Shown: positions 1 through 8,981 of the stretch, one piece after another
Layout: each line of letters begins with the position of its first letter
How positions within the stretch are numbered: the stretch's first letter is position 1
From: Bacteroidota bacterium
Lineage (GTDB): Bacteria; Bacteroidota; Bacteroidia; Chitinophagales; Chitinophagaceae
Assembly: GCA_013288445.1 (NCBI GenBank)
Contig: JABDBX010000018.1
Location: 1-32,926 of the forward strand
DNA length: 32,926 bases
Reading direction: 5' to 3'
Program-made: the position numbers and the translations under genes
Notes under the pieces: model-generated
What the model saw: only the letters and a program-made list of their open reading frames with translations
The model's database searches: none
Told to the model about the DNA's origin: nothing

Positions 1-2
1 CG

Positions 3-3000
3 AATACTTTGGGTTGCAGCAGTGTTCTTCTCTCCGGTAACATAGGCACGTTCACTGTTAATCCGCTTCCTATTGTGGATACAGTAACGGGTGGTGGCGC
101 TTATTGCCTCGGCGGTTCAGGCGTTCATGTATTCTTGTCAAATTCTACAGGCGGTGTCAATTATCAACTGTATAACGCAAGCACTCCTGTTGGAAGCCCT
201 GTTGCTGGTTCGTTCAGCGGCATCGACTTCGGCTTGCAAACAACAACAGGCGTTTATACTGTAGTAGCAACTAATGCAACAACAGGTTGCGTAAACAATA
301 TGTTCAGCAGCGCTACGGTTACTATTAATCCGTTACCAACAGCATATACCGTTACCGGTGGCGGCGGCTATTGCTCAGGTGGTTCTGGAGTGGCTGTAGG
401 TTTATCAAATTCTGCGGCGGGTGTAACGTACCAGTTATATAATGGTATTTCGCCTGTAGGTACTCCTGTTTCAGGCACCGGCGCTGCTATCAGCTTTGGT
501 TCACAAACAGCGGCAGGTACTTATACCGTGATCGCATCCATAACAAGCACATCTTGCGTAAACACAATGGCTGGTTCTGCTACTGTAACTATCAATCCTT
601 TACCATCTGCAATATCAGGTTCCACAAGTGTATGCGTTGGTTCAACGATCACTTTATCTGATGCAGGTTCGGGTACATGGAGCAGCAGCGATACCACTAA
701 GGCTACTATCGGTGCAGGTACTGCCGTTGTTACCGGGGTAGCTTCGGGTAATCCTACTATTACTTATACATTGCCTACAGGTTGTATAGCTACCACAGTG
801 ATCACTGTTAATCCGTTACCGGCAGCTATTACAGGTGCAGGTGGTGTATGTACTGGGTCAACCATAACATTGAGCAGCACTACAAGCGGTGGCACATGGA
901 GCAGCAGCAACACATCGCTGGCTACAGTGGGCGCTACTTCCGGTATAGTTTCCGGTGTTGCGGCAGGCAGTGTAAGTATTTCTTATGCGCTTTCTACCGG
1001 ATGTTTTGTAACGGCTGGTGGAACTGTTAATCAGACTCCTGGCACAATTGCAGGTACAGCAAACGTTTGTACCGGGCTTACTACAACTTTAACTGACGGT
1101 ACGTCAGGCGGTACATGGACCAGCAGTGACACTACTAAGGCCACGATCGGTTCTACTTCCGGTGTGGTGTCGGGTGTTGCTTCAGGCACTATTACTATTA
1201 CTTATACATTACCAGGCGGTTGCGTATCGGTTCTGCCGTTCACAGTCAACGCTACACCAGTTGCAATCAGTGGTGCAACTACCGTATGTGCTGGCCAGAG
1301 CGTTACATTGACCGATGCCAGTGCAGGAGGTACATGGACAAGCAGCAATCCTTCCCTGGCAACAATAGGTGCTGCCAACGGTGTTGTAACAGCTATAGCT
1401 GCAGGTTCGGTGACGATGACATATACATCGGCCGCAGGTTGCACAGTTATTGCAGGGCTTACGGTTAATCCTTCACCTGCTGCTATCGGCGGTGGTTCCA
1501 GTGTTTGTATCGGCCTTACAACAACGCTTACAGATGCGGTAACGGGTGGTATATGGACCAGCGGTTCGTCTCTCGCTACAGTAGGTACGTCATCAGGTAT
1601 TGTTACCGGTGTTTCTGCAGGTACGGCTACTATTACTTATACACTGCCTGCTGGCTGCTTTACAACTGCTTCGGTGGTTGTAAATTCATTACCGGCAGCA
1701 ATAACAGGCACACTTAATGTTTGCGCTGGTCTGACCACCAATCTTTCTGATGGCACAGCCGGCGGAAGTTGGAGCAGCAGCAATACATCTCAGGCCACAG
1801 TGGTTAGCAGCACGGGTATTGTAACCGGTGTTGCGGCTGGTACGCCTACTATTACTTATACTTTGCCAACAGGCTGTATTGCATTGGCTACGATCACAGT
1901 TAATCCATTGCCATCGGCTATAACAGGAATTACATCGGTATGTATCGGTTCCACTGTTACGTTGTCCGATCCTTCAACTGGTGGCACATGGAGCAGCGGC
2001 AATACTTCGCTTGCTACTGTTAACTCGACTTCAGGTGTAGTTACTGGTGTAGCCATAGGCAACCCGGTTATTACTTATACATTGGCAACAGGTTGTATTA
2101 CTACAACTACGATCACTGTTAACCAAACTCCAGGCGCGATCTCCGGCACAAATGTTGTTTGCTTAGGCTTAACAACCAACTTGACGGATGCGATTACTGG
2201 TGGTACCTGGACAAGCAGCAACCCATCGCTCGCCAGCGTCGGTTCTACGACGGGTGTCGTAACCGGTGTTGCAGCAGGCAGCCCAACTATTACTTACACA
2301 TTGGGTAGTTGCCTGGTTACTTTACCGGTAACAGTTAACCCCGCTCCATCGGCTATCGCAGGTACCCTGAATGTTTGTACTGGCGCAACTATAACGCTGA
2401 CAGACCCTACTACTACAGGTACCTGGACAACTCTTAGCAGTTCTGCTACAGTAGGCAGTGGTTCGGGTGTAGTAACTGGTGTTTCGGCCGGTACTGCATT
2501 GATTTCTTATACGCTTCCGGGTGGCTGTTTCGTAACAGCGAGTGTAACGGTTAATCCAACGCCATCGGCTATCTTAGGAACAACGAATGTGTGTATCGGT
2601 TCAACCATAACACTGTCCGATACTTCGGGTACCGGCGGCATATGGACAAGCAGCACTACCGCATGGGCTACAGTTGGCTCCACAAGTGGTGTTGTTTCCG
2701 GTATCGCTACCGGCAGTCCGACTATTACCTATACATTGCCAACAGGTTGTAAAGCAACTACTACTATAACGGTTAATCCGTTGCCGGCTTCAATTACCGG
2801 AACTGCGGCTGTTTGTGTGGGCTCAACTACAACGCTTGCAGACGCCACAAGTGGCGGGGCATGGAGCGGTAGTTCATCAGTAGCCAGCATCGGCTCTACC
2901 GGTATCGTGACCGGGATTACAGCAGGTACTGTTACCTTCACTTATGCACTGCCCACAGGTTGCCTGTCATTGGCTACTGTAACAGTTAATCCATTGCCTT

Positions 3001-6000
3001 CAGCATTCTCTATGACCGGCGGTGGCGGGTATTGCACCGGCGGTAGTGGTGTTCATATTGGCCTGGCAGGTTCAAGTACGGGTGTGAGCTACCAGCTTTA
3101 TGGTGGTTCTACTGCGGTAGGAACTCCGCTTTCCGGTACCGGCGCTGCACTTGACTTCGGTCTGATTACGGCGGCTGGCACAACCTATACAGTTGTGGCA
3201 ACAAATACGGCAACAGGCTGTGTGAAGACGATGACAGGTACCGATACGGTTTTTGCCAATCCATTACCAACTGCTATTCCTGTTTCTGGTGGTGGTGGTT
3301 ATTGCACTGGTGGTGCCGGCGTTCACGTGGGTCTTACAACCTCAAGTCTCGGTGTTACTTATGTCTTATACAATGGCGGTACTGCGGTAAGCACTTCGGT
3401 ATTCGGAACAGGCGCAGCGCTTGATTTCGGACTGGAAACTACTCCGGGTACTTATACTGTGGTGGGTACTAACTTTACTACAGGATGTGTGGGTTCAATG
3501 TCGGGAAGTGTTATTGTTACCATTAATCCTTTGCCTACAGCTTATACACTCACAGGTGGCGGCGCATATTGTGCGGGTAGCACAGGCGTCCACATAGGCC
3601 TGAGTGCCTCCTCAACTGGAGTTAGTTATCAATTGTTCAACGGCTCTACGGCGGTTGGTACCCCATTATCCGGTACCGGCTCTTCGCTCGACTTCGGATT
3701 GATAACGGCAGTTAGCTCGCCTTCATATACCATTGTTGCGACAAATACGCTTACAGGTTGCGTGAACACGATGACCGGAAGCACAACAGTTAGTATTAAC
3801 TCACTGCCTACTTCTTCGTTTACTTTAACTGGTGGCGGCAGTTATTGCGCTGGTGGTTCTGGTTTGGCTATCGGATTGAGTGGTTCGCAGAGTGGCATTA
3901 CTTACCAGTTATATAACTCTGGTTTAGCTGTTGGTACTCCTGTTTCCGGCTCCTCCACTGGAGCAGCTATCAGCTTCGGTACATTTACCGCTGCAGGTAC
4001 TTATACAGTGATTGGCGTATCTGCAGCGGGTTGCAGCGCCCTGATGACCAGTACTACATCTATATCTATTACTGCTTTACCAACGGTTTATCTCGTTGGC
4101 GGCGGTGGTGGTTATTGCAGTGGCACTTCGTCAACAGTGTCCATTACACTGTCCGGTTCGCAGACAGGCATGACTTATTTCGCTTACACTGCAAGTGGAT
4201 TGTATGGTTCGCTTTCTGGCACAGGCAGCACAATGAGCCTTGTAGTTCCGGCTGGTACATATACGATTATCGCCAGCACGACATCTACACTTGGCTTAGG
4301 TTGTTCGGATACAATGAGTGGCAGTGCTACTGTTGTGGTTAATCCATTACCTGTTGCGTTCTCAATGACTGGTGGCGGTAGCTACTGTGCCGGTGGCGCA
4401 GGTGTAGTGGTAGGGTTATCATCTACTCAGATAGGTGTTAAATACCAGTTATCTAACGGATCTCCTGTAGGTAGCCCGATAACCGGTACAGGTGCGGCTA
4501 TCAGCTTCGGCTCGCAGACCGTCGCTGGTACTTATTCCATTACTGCTACGAACATAACCACTGGTTGCACAAACACAATGGCATCAACTGCTTCTATTAG
4601 CATCAATGCTTTACCAACGGCGTTCGCCATTAGCGCTGGCGGCAGCTACTGCTTGGGTGGTTCCGGTGTTAATGTCACCCTTGCCAACTCTACAACCGGA
4701 GTTAACTACCAGCTATTTAATGGTAGCGCCCCAGTTGGCAGCGCTCACGCTGGCACTACAGGTTCTGTTGTCAGCTTCGGTTCACAAACAGCTGCCGGTA
4801 CTTATACCATAGTCGCTACAAATACCACTACTGGTTGTACCGCAACGATGACGGGCTCTGCTGTGATAACCGTTCTGCCGTTGCCAACCGTCTATTCAGT
4901 AATGGGTGGTGGTAGCTATTGCTCAGGCAGTGCGGGTGTTGATATCAGCATGACGTCTGCTTCTGATACTGGCGTTAAGTATAGGTTATACAATAGCGGC
5001 ACGTTAGTTGATTCACTTTCAGGCACTGGCTCTTCACTTGATTACGGATTGAAAGCCGCGGCAGGTTCCTATACTATTATTGCTACAAGAACAAGCACAG
5101 GCTGTACTAATAACATGTCAGGATCGGCAGTGGTGACTATATTACCTGTACCAACGGTTTATAGTGTCTCTGTTTCGGGTACTGGCAGCTATTGCTCAGG
5201 TGGAACGGGCGTTCATGTTGGGGTAGCTTCATCTGACGCAGGTGTCAACTACCAGTTGTATTATGCTGGCGTACCTACAGGATCAGCAGTTGCCGGTACT
5301 GGTGGCGCGCTTGATTTCGGTCTCGAAACAGCAACTGGCGCTTACAAAGTAGTGGCTACAAATACCACTACCGGTTGCCTGGATACAATGGCTGGTACGG
5401 CTACTGTGTCAACAAGTCCATTGCCAATTCTTGATACAGTAACTGGTGGCGGCGCTTATTGCTCAGGCAGCAGCGCTCCTCATATACAATTAAGCTCATC
5501 AACATTGGGCATCAGATACCAATTATACAATGGTGCATCCTTAGCAGGTAGCGCGGTAAATGGTACGGGTGTTTCATTAGACTTCGGTGCTGAAACTGCT
5601 GGCGGTACTTATACGGTTATTGCTACCGATACCACTACTGGTTGCACCAGGAGTATGTCAGGGTCGGTTGCCGTTACAGTCAACCCAGTCCCATCAATTT
5701 ACTCAATGATAGGCGGGGGCAGCTACTGCGCAGGTGGAGCTGGTGTTACTGTAGGTATGGCTAACACGCAGACAGGGGTCAACTACAAGTTGTATAACGG
5801 TACAAGTTTGGTTACTACAATTTCAGGTACAGGATCTACAGCAAGCTATGGCTCAATTACTGCATCGGGTACTTATTATGTAACCGCCGTTTATCCGGGC
5901 ACAGGCTGTACAAGCAGCATGTCAGGCACCGCAACTGTGGTGACTAACCCATTGCCAACACCTTACCTGGTAACTGGCGGTGGCAGCTATTGCGCAGGTG

Positions 6001-8840
6001 GTACCGGCATCCATATCGGATTAAGCGGTTCGGTATCGGGTATCAATTACCAACTGCATGACGGGCCTGCAGCAATTGGCGCGCCGGTTTCCGGAACAGG
6101 TTCAGGCCTCGACTTCGGTGCTGAAACAGCAGGTGGAACTTATACGGTGATTGCAACAGATGCAGCTACCGGTTGCACCGACTCTATGACGGGCAGCGCA
6201 ACAATTACAATAGATGCTTTACCTGCGGTTTATTCTGTAACAGGTGGTGGTAGCTATTGCTCAGGTGGCACAGGCGTTGCGATCGGTGTAAGCGGCTCGG
6301 TTGCAGGGTTTAACTATACATTGCACAATGGCCCTGCAACGCTTGGTACCGTATCTGGTACAGGTGCGGCGGTAAGCTTTGGCTTAGAAACTTCATCCGG
6401 TACTTATACAGTTGTTGCATCAAATGCTTCTACTGGTTGCACAAGCACCATGACCGGCAGTGTAATAGTAACAATCAATCCATTGCCTTCTGCCTTTACT
6501 GTTACCGGTGGTGGCAGCTTATGTGCAGGTGGCACAGGTGTGACGATCGGCCTTGGTGGTTCTACGTCGGGCTTCCATTACCAGTTGAATGACGGAGGAG
6601 TTGCAGTTGGCACGTACGTAACCGGTACAGGTTCTACCCTCAGCTTCGGCCCACATGCAACAGCAGGCACTTATACTGTAGTGGCTACAAATCCAACTAC
6701 GGGTTGCACAAGCACTATGACCGGCAGCGCAACAGTAACAGTTAATCCACTGCCAACAGCTTATACAATTACTGGCGGCGGCTCTTATTGTGTTGGTAGC
6801 GGCGGGGTTCACGTTGGCCTCAGCAGTTCAGATGCTGGTATTAGCTACCAGGCATTTGCAGGTGGCACATCGGTGGGCAGCGCGGTGTCGGGTACAGGGT
6901 CAGCGCTTGATTTAGGTGCAGAGACTACTACCGGCACTTATACGGTTGTAGCTACTAATACTGCAACAGGCTGTTCTGCTACAATGACCGGTACGGTCTC
7001 TGTAACTACCGCTACTGCGCCTACTGCGTTTACAGTAACAGGCGGCGGCGCTTATTGCTCCGGTGCTTCGGGTGTAGCTGTCGGTCTTAGCAGTTCTACT
7101 TCAGGCGTTCACTACCAGTTATATCGCGGTGGCTCTACTGCTGTAGGTTCTCCGGTAACTGGCGGCGGCGCTGCTATAACTTTCGGCCCGCAGACAGTGG
7201 CTGGCGTTTACACGGTAGTTGCTTCCAGCACTTCAGGTTCTTGTACAAGCAACATGACGGGCAGTGCTACGGTAACAGTTAACGCTGCTCCTGCTTCGTT
7301 CTTCGTATCAGGTGGTGGTAGCTATTGTGCCGGTGGTACTGGTTTCCATGTTACGCTGAGTGGTTCTGCCACAGGTATTAATTACCAGTTGTATCTCGGG
7401 TCTTCTACTTCAGGTGCCTTGGTTTCTGGTACTGGCTCGGCGCTTGACTTCGGTGCTAAAACAACTGTCGGTACTTATACTGTCGTAGCATCTAATGCTA
7501 CAACAGGCTGTGTAAGCAGTATGACCAGCAGCGCTACCATCATTGTTAATCCGGTGCCAGCTACATTCACGGTTACCGGTGGCGGCACTTATTGTGCAGG
7601 TGGTTCGGGTGTGGTTATTGGTCTCAGCAGTTCTACTTCAGGTATTCATTACCAGTTGTATAGGGCTGGCAGTCCGGTTGGAAGTATTGTGACAGGTTCT
7701 GGGGGCGCTATAACGTTTGGCCCACAGACAGTGGCCGGCACTTATACTGTGATCGCTACTAATCCGTCAACAACTTGTACAAGCACAATGGCTGGTAGCG
7801 CAACAGTAACCGTTACACCATTGCCTACCGTGGCTGCTATTTCCGGTCCATCGCATACAATTGCTGTAGGTGCGCATGTTACGCTTACCGATGGCACATC
7901 TGGTGGCACATGGACAAGCAGTAATGCCCACGCAACGGTGGTTGGCTCAACAGGTATCGTAACAGGTGTTTCCGCAGGTACGGTTACTATTACTTATACT
8001 GTTTCCAATAGCTGTGGCTCTACTACTGCAACTTGGGCATTCACGGTTACTTCTTCAGTAGCTCGTGAAATGGTAACTAACCCAACGTCAACAGTTTGTG
8101 TTGGTTCTGCGGTAACGTTGACAAGTACGAATGCAGATGGCGCATGGACAAGCAGCAATGATGCGGTAGCAACTGTTGATGCCAGCGGTGTGGTAACTGG
8201 TTTGTCAGTTGGTTATTCAATGATAACTTATACTGCAACCCAGGGTAATGAAACAATTGCTGATGTTACAGAAGTAATTGTGGAAGCATTGCCTGATGCA
8301 GTAGTTATCAACGCTAAACCAGGTACTACCATCAATCCTGGCCAGACAATAATCCTTGATGCCTCGGTGAAAAACAATACGCCGGTGATGTCTTATCAAT
8401 GGCAGTTGAATGGTTCGGCTATAGTAGGCGCATCTACCGATGTATTCACCGGCAATACCTTTGCTGACAACGATGTGATCACTTGTGAAATTGAAGGTGT
8501 ATGCGGCCAGCCAATTGCTGCATCAGTGAAGATCGCTGTTAACAGTACAGGTGTTTCGCAGATCAGGTCTGTAAATACCGGCAGCATCAGCATAGCGCCT
8601 AACCCGAACAAGGGTACATTTACTATCAAGGGTACATTGAACAGCGCTGCTGACGTAGAGGTTACCATCGAGATAACTGACGTTCTTGGCCAGGTTGTTT
8701 ATAAGAACAAGGTTACCGCTCTTAACGGCGAGATCAACGAGCAAGTGCAGTTAAGCTCAACAGTGGCTAACGGCATGTACTTACTGAACCTCAGTGCCGG
8801 AACAGAGAATAAGGTATTCCATGTTGTGATCGAACAATAA
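3..8840 (+). CDS. Giant modular secreted T9SS cargo protein (5' partial)
   Basis: The frame is open from the window edge, so the N-terminus lies upstream; the TTG at 9 is only an internal codon. About 2,940 residues are visible. In order: two 'TGGGxYC' modules (residues ~20-195), eleven BIG2-like modules of ~70 aa (~197-995) with the pattern I-x-G-x3-VC...GGTWSSSNxSxATV...TITYTLPxGC, eighteen more YC modules of ~85-90 aa (~996-2600), two more BIG2-like modules, an Ig-like segment with YQWQLNG (~2790), and a T9SS type A tail starting at IAPNPNKGTF (~2860). Each YC module holds YC near its start and a TGC near its end, suggesting one disulfide per module. By family knowledge such proteins are exported through the outer membrane and anchored or released; an adhesin or matrix role is inference. 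No catalytic domain is seen. Confidence 0.9.
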   Translation, partial: NTLGCSSVLLSGNIGTFTVNPLPIVDTVTGGGAYCLGGSGVHVFLSNSTGGVNYQLYNASTPVGSPVAGSFSGIDFGLQTTTGVYTVVATNATTGCVNNMFSSATVTINPLPTAYTVTGGGGYCSGGSGVAVGLSNSAAGVTYQLYNGISPVGTPVSGTGAAISFGSQTAAGTYTVIASITSTSCVNTMAGSATVTINPLPSAISGSTSVCVGSTITLSDAGSGTWSSSDTTKATIGAGTAVVTGVASGNPTITYTLPTGCIATTVITVNPLPAAITGAGGVCTGSTITLSSTTSGGTWSSSNTSLATVGATSGIVSGVAAGSVSISYALSTGCFVTAGGTVNQTPGTIAGTANVCTGLTTTLTDGTSGGTWTSSDTTKATIGSTSGVVSGVASGTITITYTLPGGCVSVLPFTVNATPVAISGATTVCAGQSVTLTDASAGGTWTSSNPSLATIGAANGVVTAIAAGSVTMTYTSAAGCTVIAGLTVNPSPAAIGGGSSVCIGLTTTLTDAVTGGIWTSGSSLATVGTSSGIVTGVSAGTATITYTLPAGCFTTASVVVNSLPAAITGTLNVCAGLTTNLSDGTAGGSWSSSNTSQATVVSSTGIVTGVAAGTPTITYTLPTGCIALATITVNPLPSAITGITSVCIGSTVTLSDPSTGGTWSSGNTSLATVNSTSGVVTGVAIGNPVITYTLATGCITTTTITVNQTPGAISGTNVVCLGLTTNLTDAITGGTWTSSNPSLASVGSTTGVVTGVAAGSPTITYTLGSCLVTLPVTVNPAPSAIAGTLNVCTGATITLTDPTTTGTWTTLSSSATVGSGSGVVTGVSAGTALISYTLPGGCFVTASVTVNPTPSAILGTTNVCIGSTITLSDTSGTGGIWTSSTTAWATVGSTSGVVSGIATGSPTITYTLPTGCKATTTITVNPLPASITGTAAVCVGSTTTLADATSGGAWSGSSSVASIGSTGIVTGITAGTVTFTYALPTGCLSLATVTVNPLPSAFSMTGGGGYCTGGSGVHIGLAGSSTGVSYQLYGGSTAVGTPLSGTGAALDFGLITAAGTTYTVVATNTATGCVKTMTGTDTVFANPLPTAIPVSGGGGYCTGGAGVHVGLTTSSLGVTYVLYNGGTAVSTSVFGTGAALDFGLETTPGTYTVVGTNFTTGCVGSMSGSVIVTINPLPTAYTLTGGGAYCAGSTGVHIGLSASSTGVSYQLFNGSTAVGTPLSGTGSSLDFGLITAVSSPSYTIVATNTLTGCVNTMTGSTTVSINSLPTSSFTLTGGGSYCAGGSGLAIGLSGSQSGITYQLYNSGLAVGTPVSGSSTGAAISFGTFTAAGTYTVIGVSAAGCSALMTSTTSISITALPTVYLVGGGGGYCSGTSSTVSITLSGSQTGMTYFAYTASGLYGSLSGTGSTMSLVVPAGTYTIIASTTSTLGLGCSDTMSGSATVVVNPLPVAFSMTGGGSYCAGGAGVVVGLSSTQIGVKYQLSNGSPVGSPITGTGAAISFGSQTVAGTYSITATNITTGCTNTMASTASISINALPTAFAISAGGSYCLGGSGVNVTLANSTTGVNYQLFNGSAPVGSAHAGTTGSVVSFGSQTAAGTYTIVATNTTTGCTATMTGSAVITVLPLPTVYSVMGGGSYCSGSAGVDISMTSASDTGVKYRLYNSGTLVDSLSGTGSSLDYGLKAAAGSYTIIATRTSTGCTNNMSGSAVVTILPVPTVYSVSVSGTGSYCSGGTGVHVGVASSDAGVNYQLYYAGVPTGSAVAGTGGALDFGLETATGAYKVVATNTTTGCLDTMAGTATVSTSPLPILDTVTGGGAYCSGSSAPHIQLSSSTLGIRYQLYNGASLAGSAVNGTGVSLDFGAETAGGTYTVIATDTTTGCTRSMSGSVAVTVNPVPSIYSMIGGGSYCAGGAGVTVGMANTQTGVNYKLYNGTSLVTTISGTGSTASYGSITASGTYYVTAVYPGTGCTSSMSGTATVVTNPLPTPYLVTGGGSYCAGGTGIHIGLSGSVSGINYQLHDGPAAIGAPVSGTGSGLDFGAETAGGTYTVIATDAATGCTDSMTGSATITIDALPAVYSVTGGGSYCSGGTGVAIGVSGSVAGFNYTLHNGPATLGTVSGTGAAVSFGLETSSGTYTVVASNASTGCTSTMTGSVIVTINPLPSAFTVTGGGSLCAGGTGVTIGLGGSTSGFHYQLNDGGVAVGTYVTGTGSTLSFGPHATAGTYTVVATNPTTGCTSTMTGSATVTVNPLPTAYTITGGGSYCVGSGGVHVGLSSSDAGISYQAFAGGTSVGSAVSGTGSALDLGAETTTGTYTVVATNTATGCSATMTGTVSVTTATAPTAFTVTGGGAYCSGASGVAVGLSSSTSGVHYQLYRGGSTAVGSPVTGGGAAITFGPQTVAGVYTVVASSTSGSCTSNMTGSATVTVNAAPASFFVSGGGSYCAGGTGFHVTLSGSATGINYQLYLGSSTSGALVSGTGSALDFGAKTTVGTYTVVASNATTGCVSSMTSSATIIVNPVPATFTVTGGGTYCAGGSGVVIGLSSSTSGIHYQLYRAGSPVGSIVTGSGGAITFGPQTVAGTYTVIATNPSTTCTSTMAGSATVTVTPLPTVAAISGPSHTIAVGAHVTLTDGTSGGTWTSSNAHATVVGSTGIVTGVSAGTVTITYTVSNSCGSTTATWAFTVTSSVAREMVTNPTSTVCVGSAVTLTSTNADGAWTSSNDAVATVDASGVVTGLSVGYSMITYTATQGNETIADVTEVIVEALPDAVVINAKPGTTINPGQTIILDASVKNNTPVMSYQWQLNGSAIVGASTDVFTGNTFADNDVITCEIEGVCGQPIAASVKIAVNSTGVSQIRSVNTGSISIAPNPNKGTFTIKGTLNSAADVEVTIEITDVLGQVVYKNKVTALNGEINEQVQLSSTVANGMYLLNLSAGTENKVFHVVIEQ
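601..2995 (+). repeat. Tandem array of eleven BIG2-like coding modules
   Basis: Eleven consecutive units of roughly 210 bp encode modules that begin PxAIxG and end TITYTLPxGC plus a short TVNPLP linker. Units differ at many synonymous sites, so this is an old or diversifying array rather than a recent expansion. Two further diverged units lie at about 7.83-8.27 kb. Confidence 0.85.
2996..7830 (+). repeat. Tandem array of eighteen YC-type coding modules
   Basis: Eighteen units of about 255-280 bp each contain GGGxYCxGG, a VxYQLYN strand, SGTGAALDFG and GTYTVVATNxTTGC. Two more copies lie upstream at about 60-600, separated from these by the BIG2 block, so the array was split or assembled by module insertion. 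Module 16 reads SLC instead of SYC but keeps the cysteine. Confidence 0.85.
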
Positions 8841-8870
8841 TATTCAGATCATTAAGGAATGAAAATTGAC

Positions 8871-8918
8871 AGACCGGGGAGCTAATTAGCTCCCCGGTCT
8901 GCATTTATAGAGATTTTT
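8871..8918 (+). terminator. Rho-independent terminator, perfect 30-bp palindrome
   Basis: Arms AGACCGGGGAGC (8871-8882) and GCTCCCCGGTCT (8889-8900) flank TAATTA, so the whole 30 bp equals its own reverse complement. It lies 31 bp after the stop of the giant gene, with a T-run at 8914-8918. It separates that gene from the NHL gene and could act in both directions. Confidence 0.85.
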
Positions 8919-8981
8919 ACAGCAGGTAATTGTTTTCTCATTTTTTTATATAGTTTAGTCTATTCAATATTGATACACATT

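Noticed and set aside
6519-6812. Long antisense frames within the giant repeat gene
   Set aside because: They recur with the repeat period and have biased composition expected of shadows of a Ser/Thr/Gly-rich protein.
601-7830. Regular repeats that could be taken for a CRISPR array
   Set aside because: The units are 210-280 bp, translate without stops in one frame and form protein modules; there are no short identical repeats with unique spacers and no cas genes.
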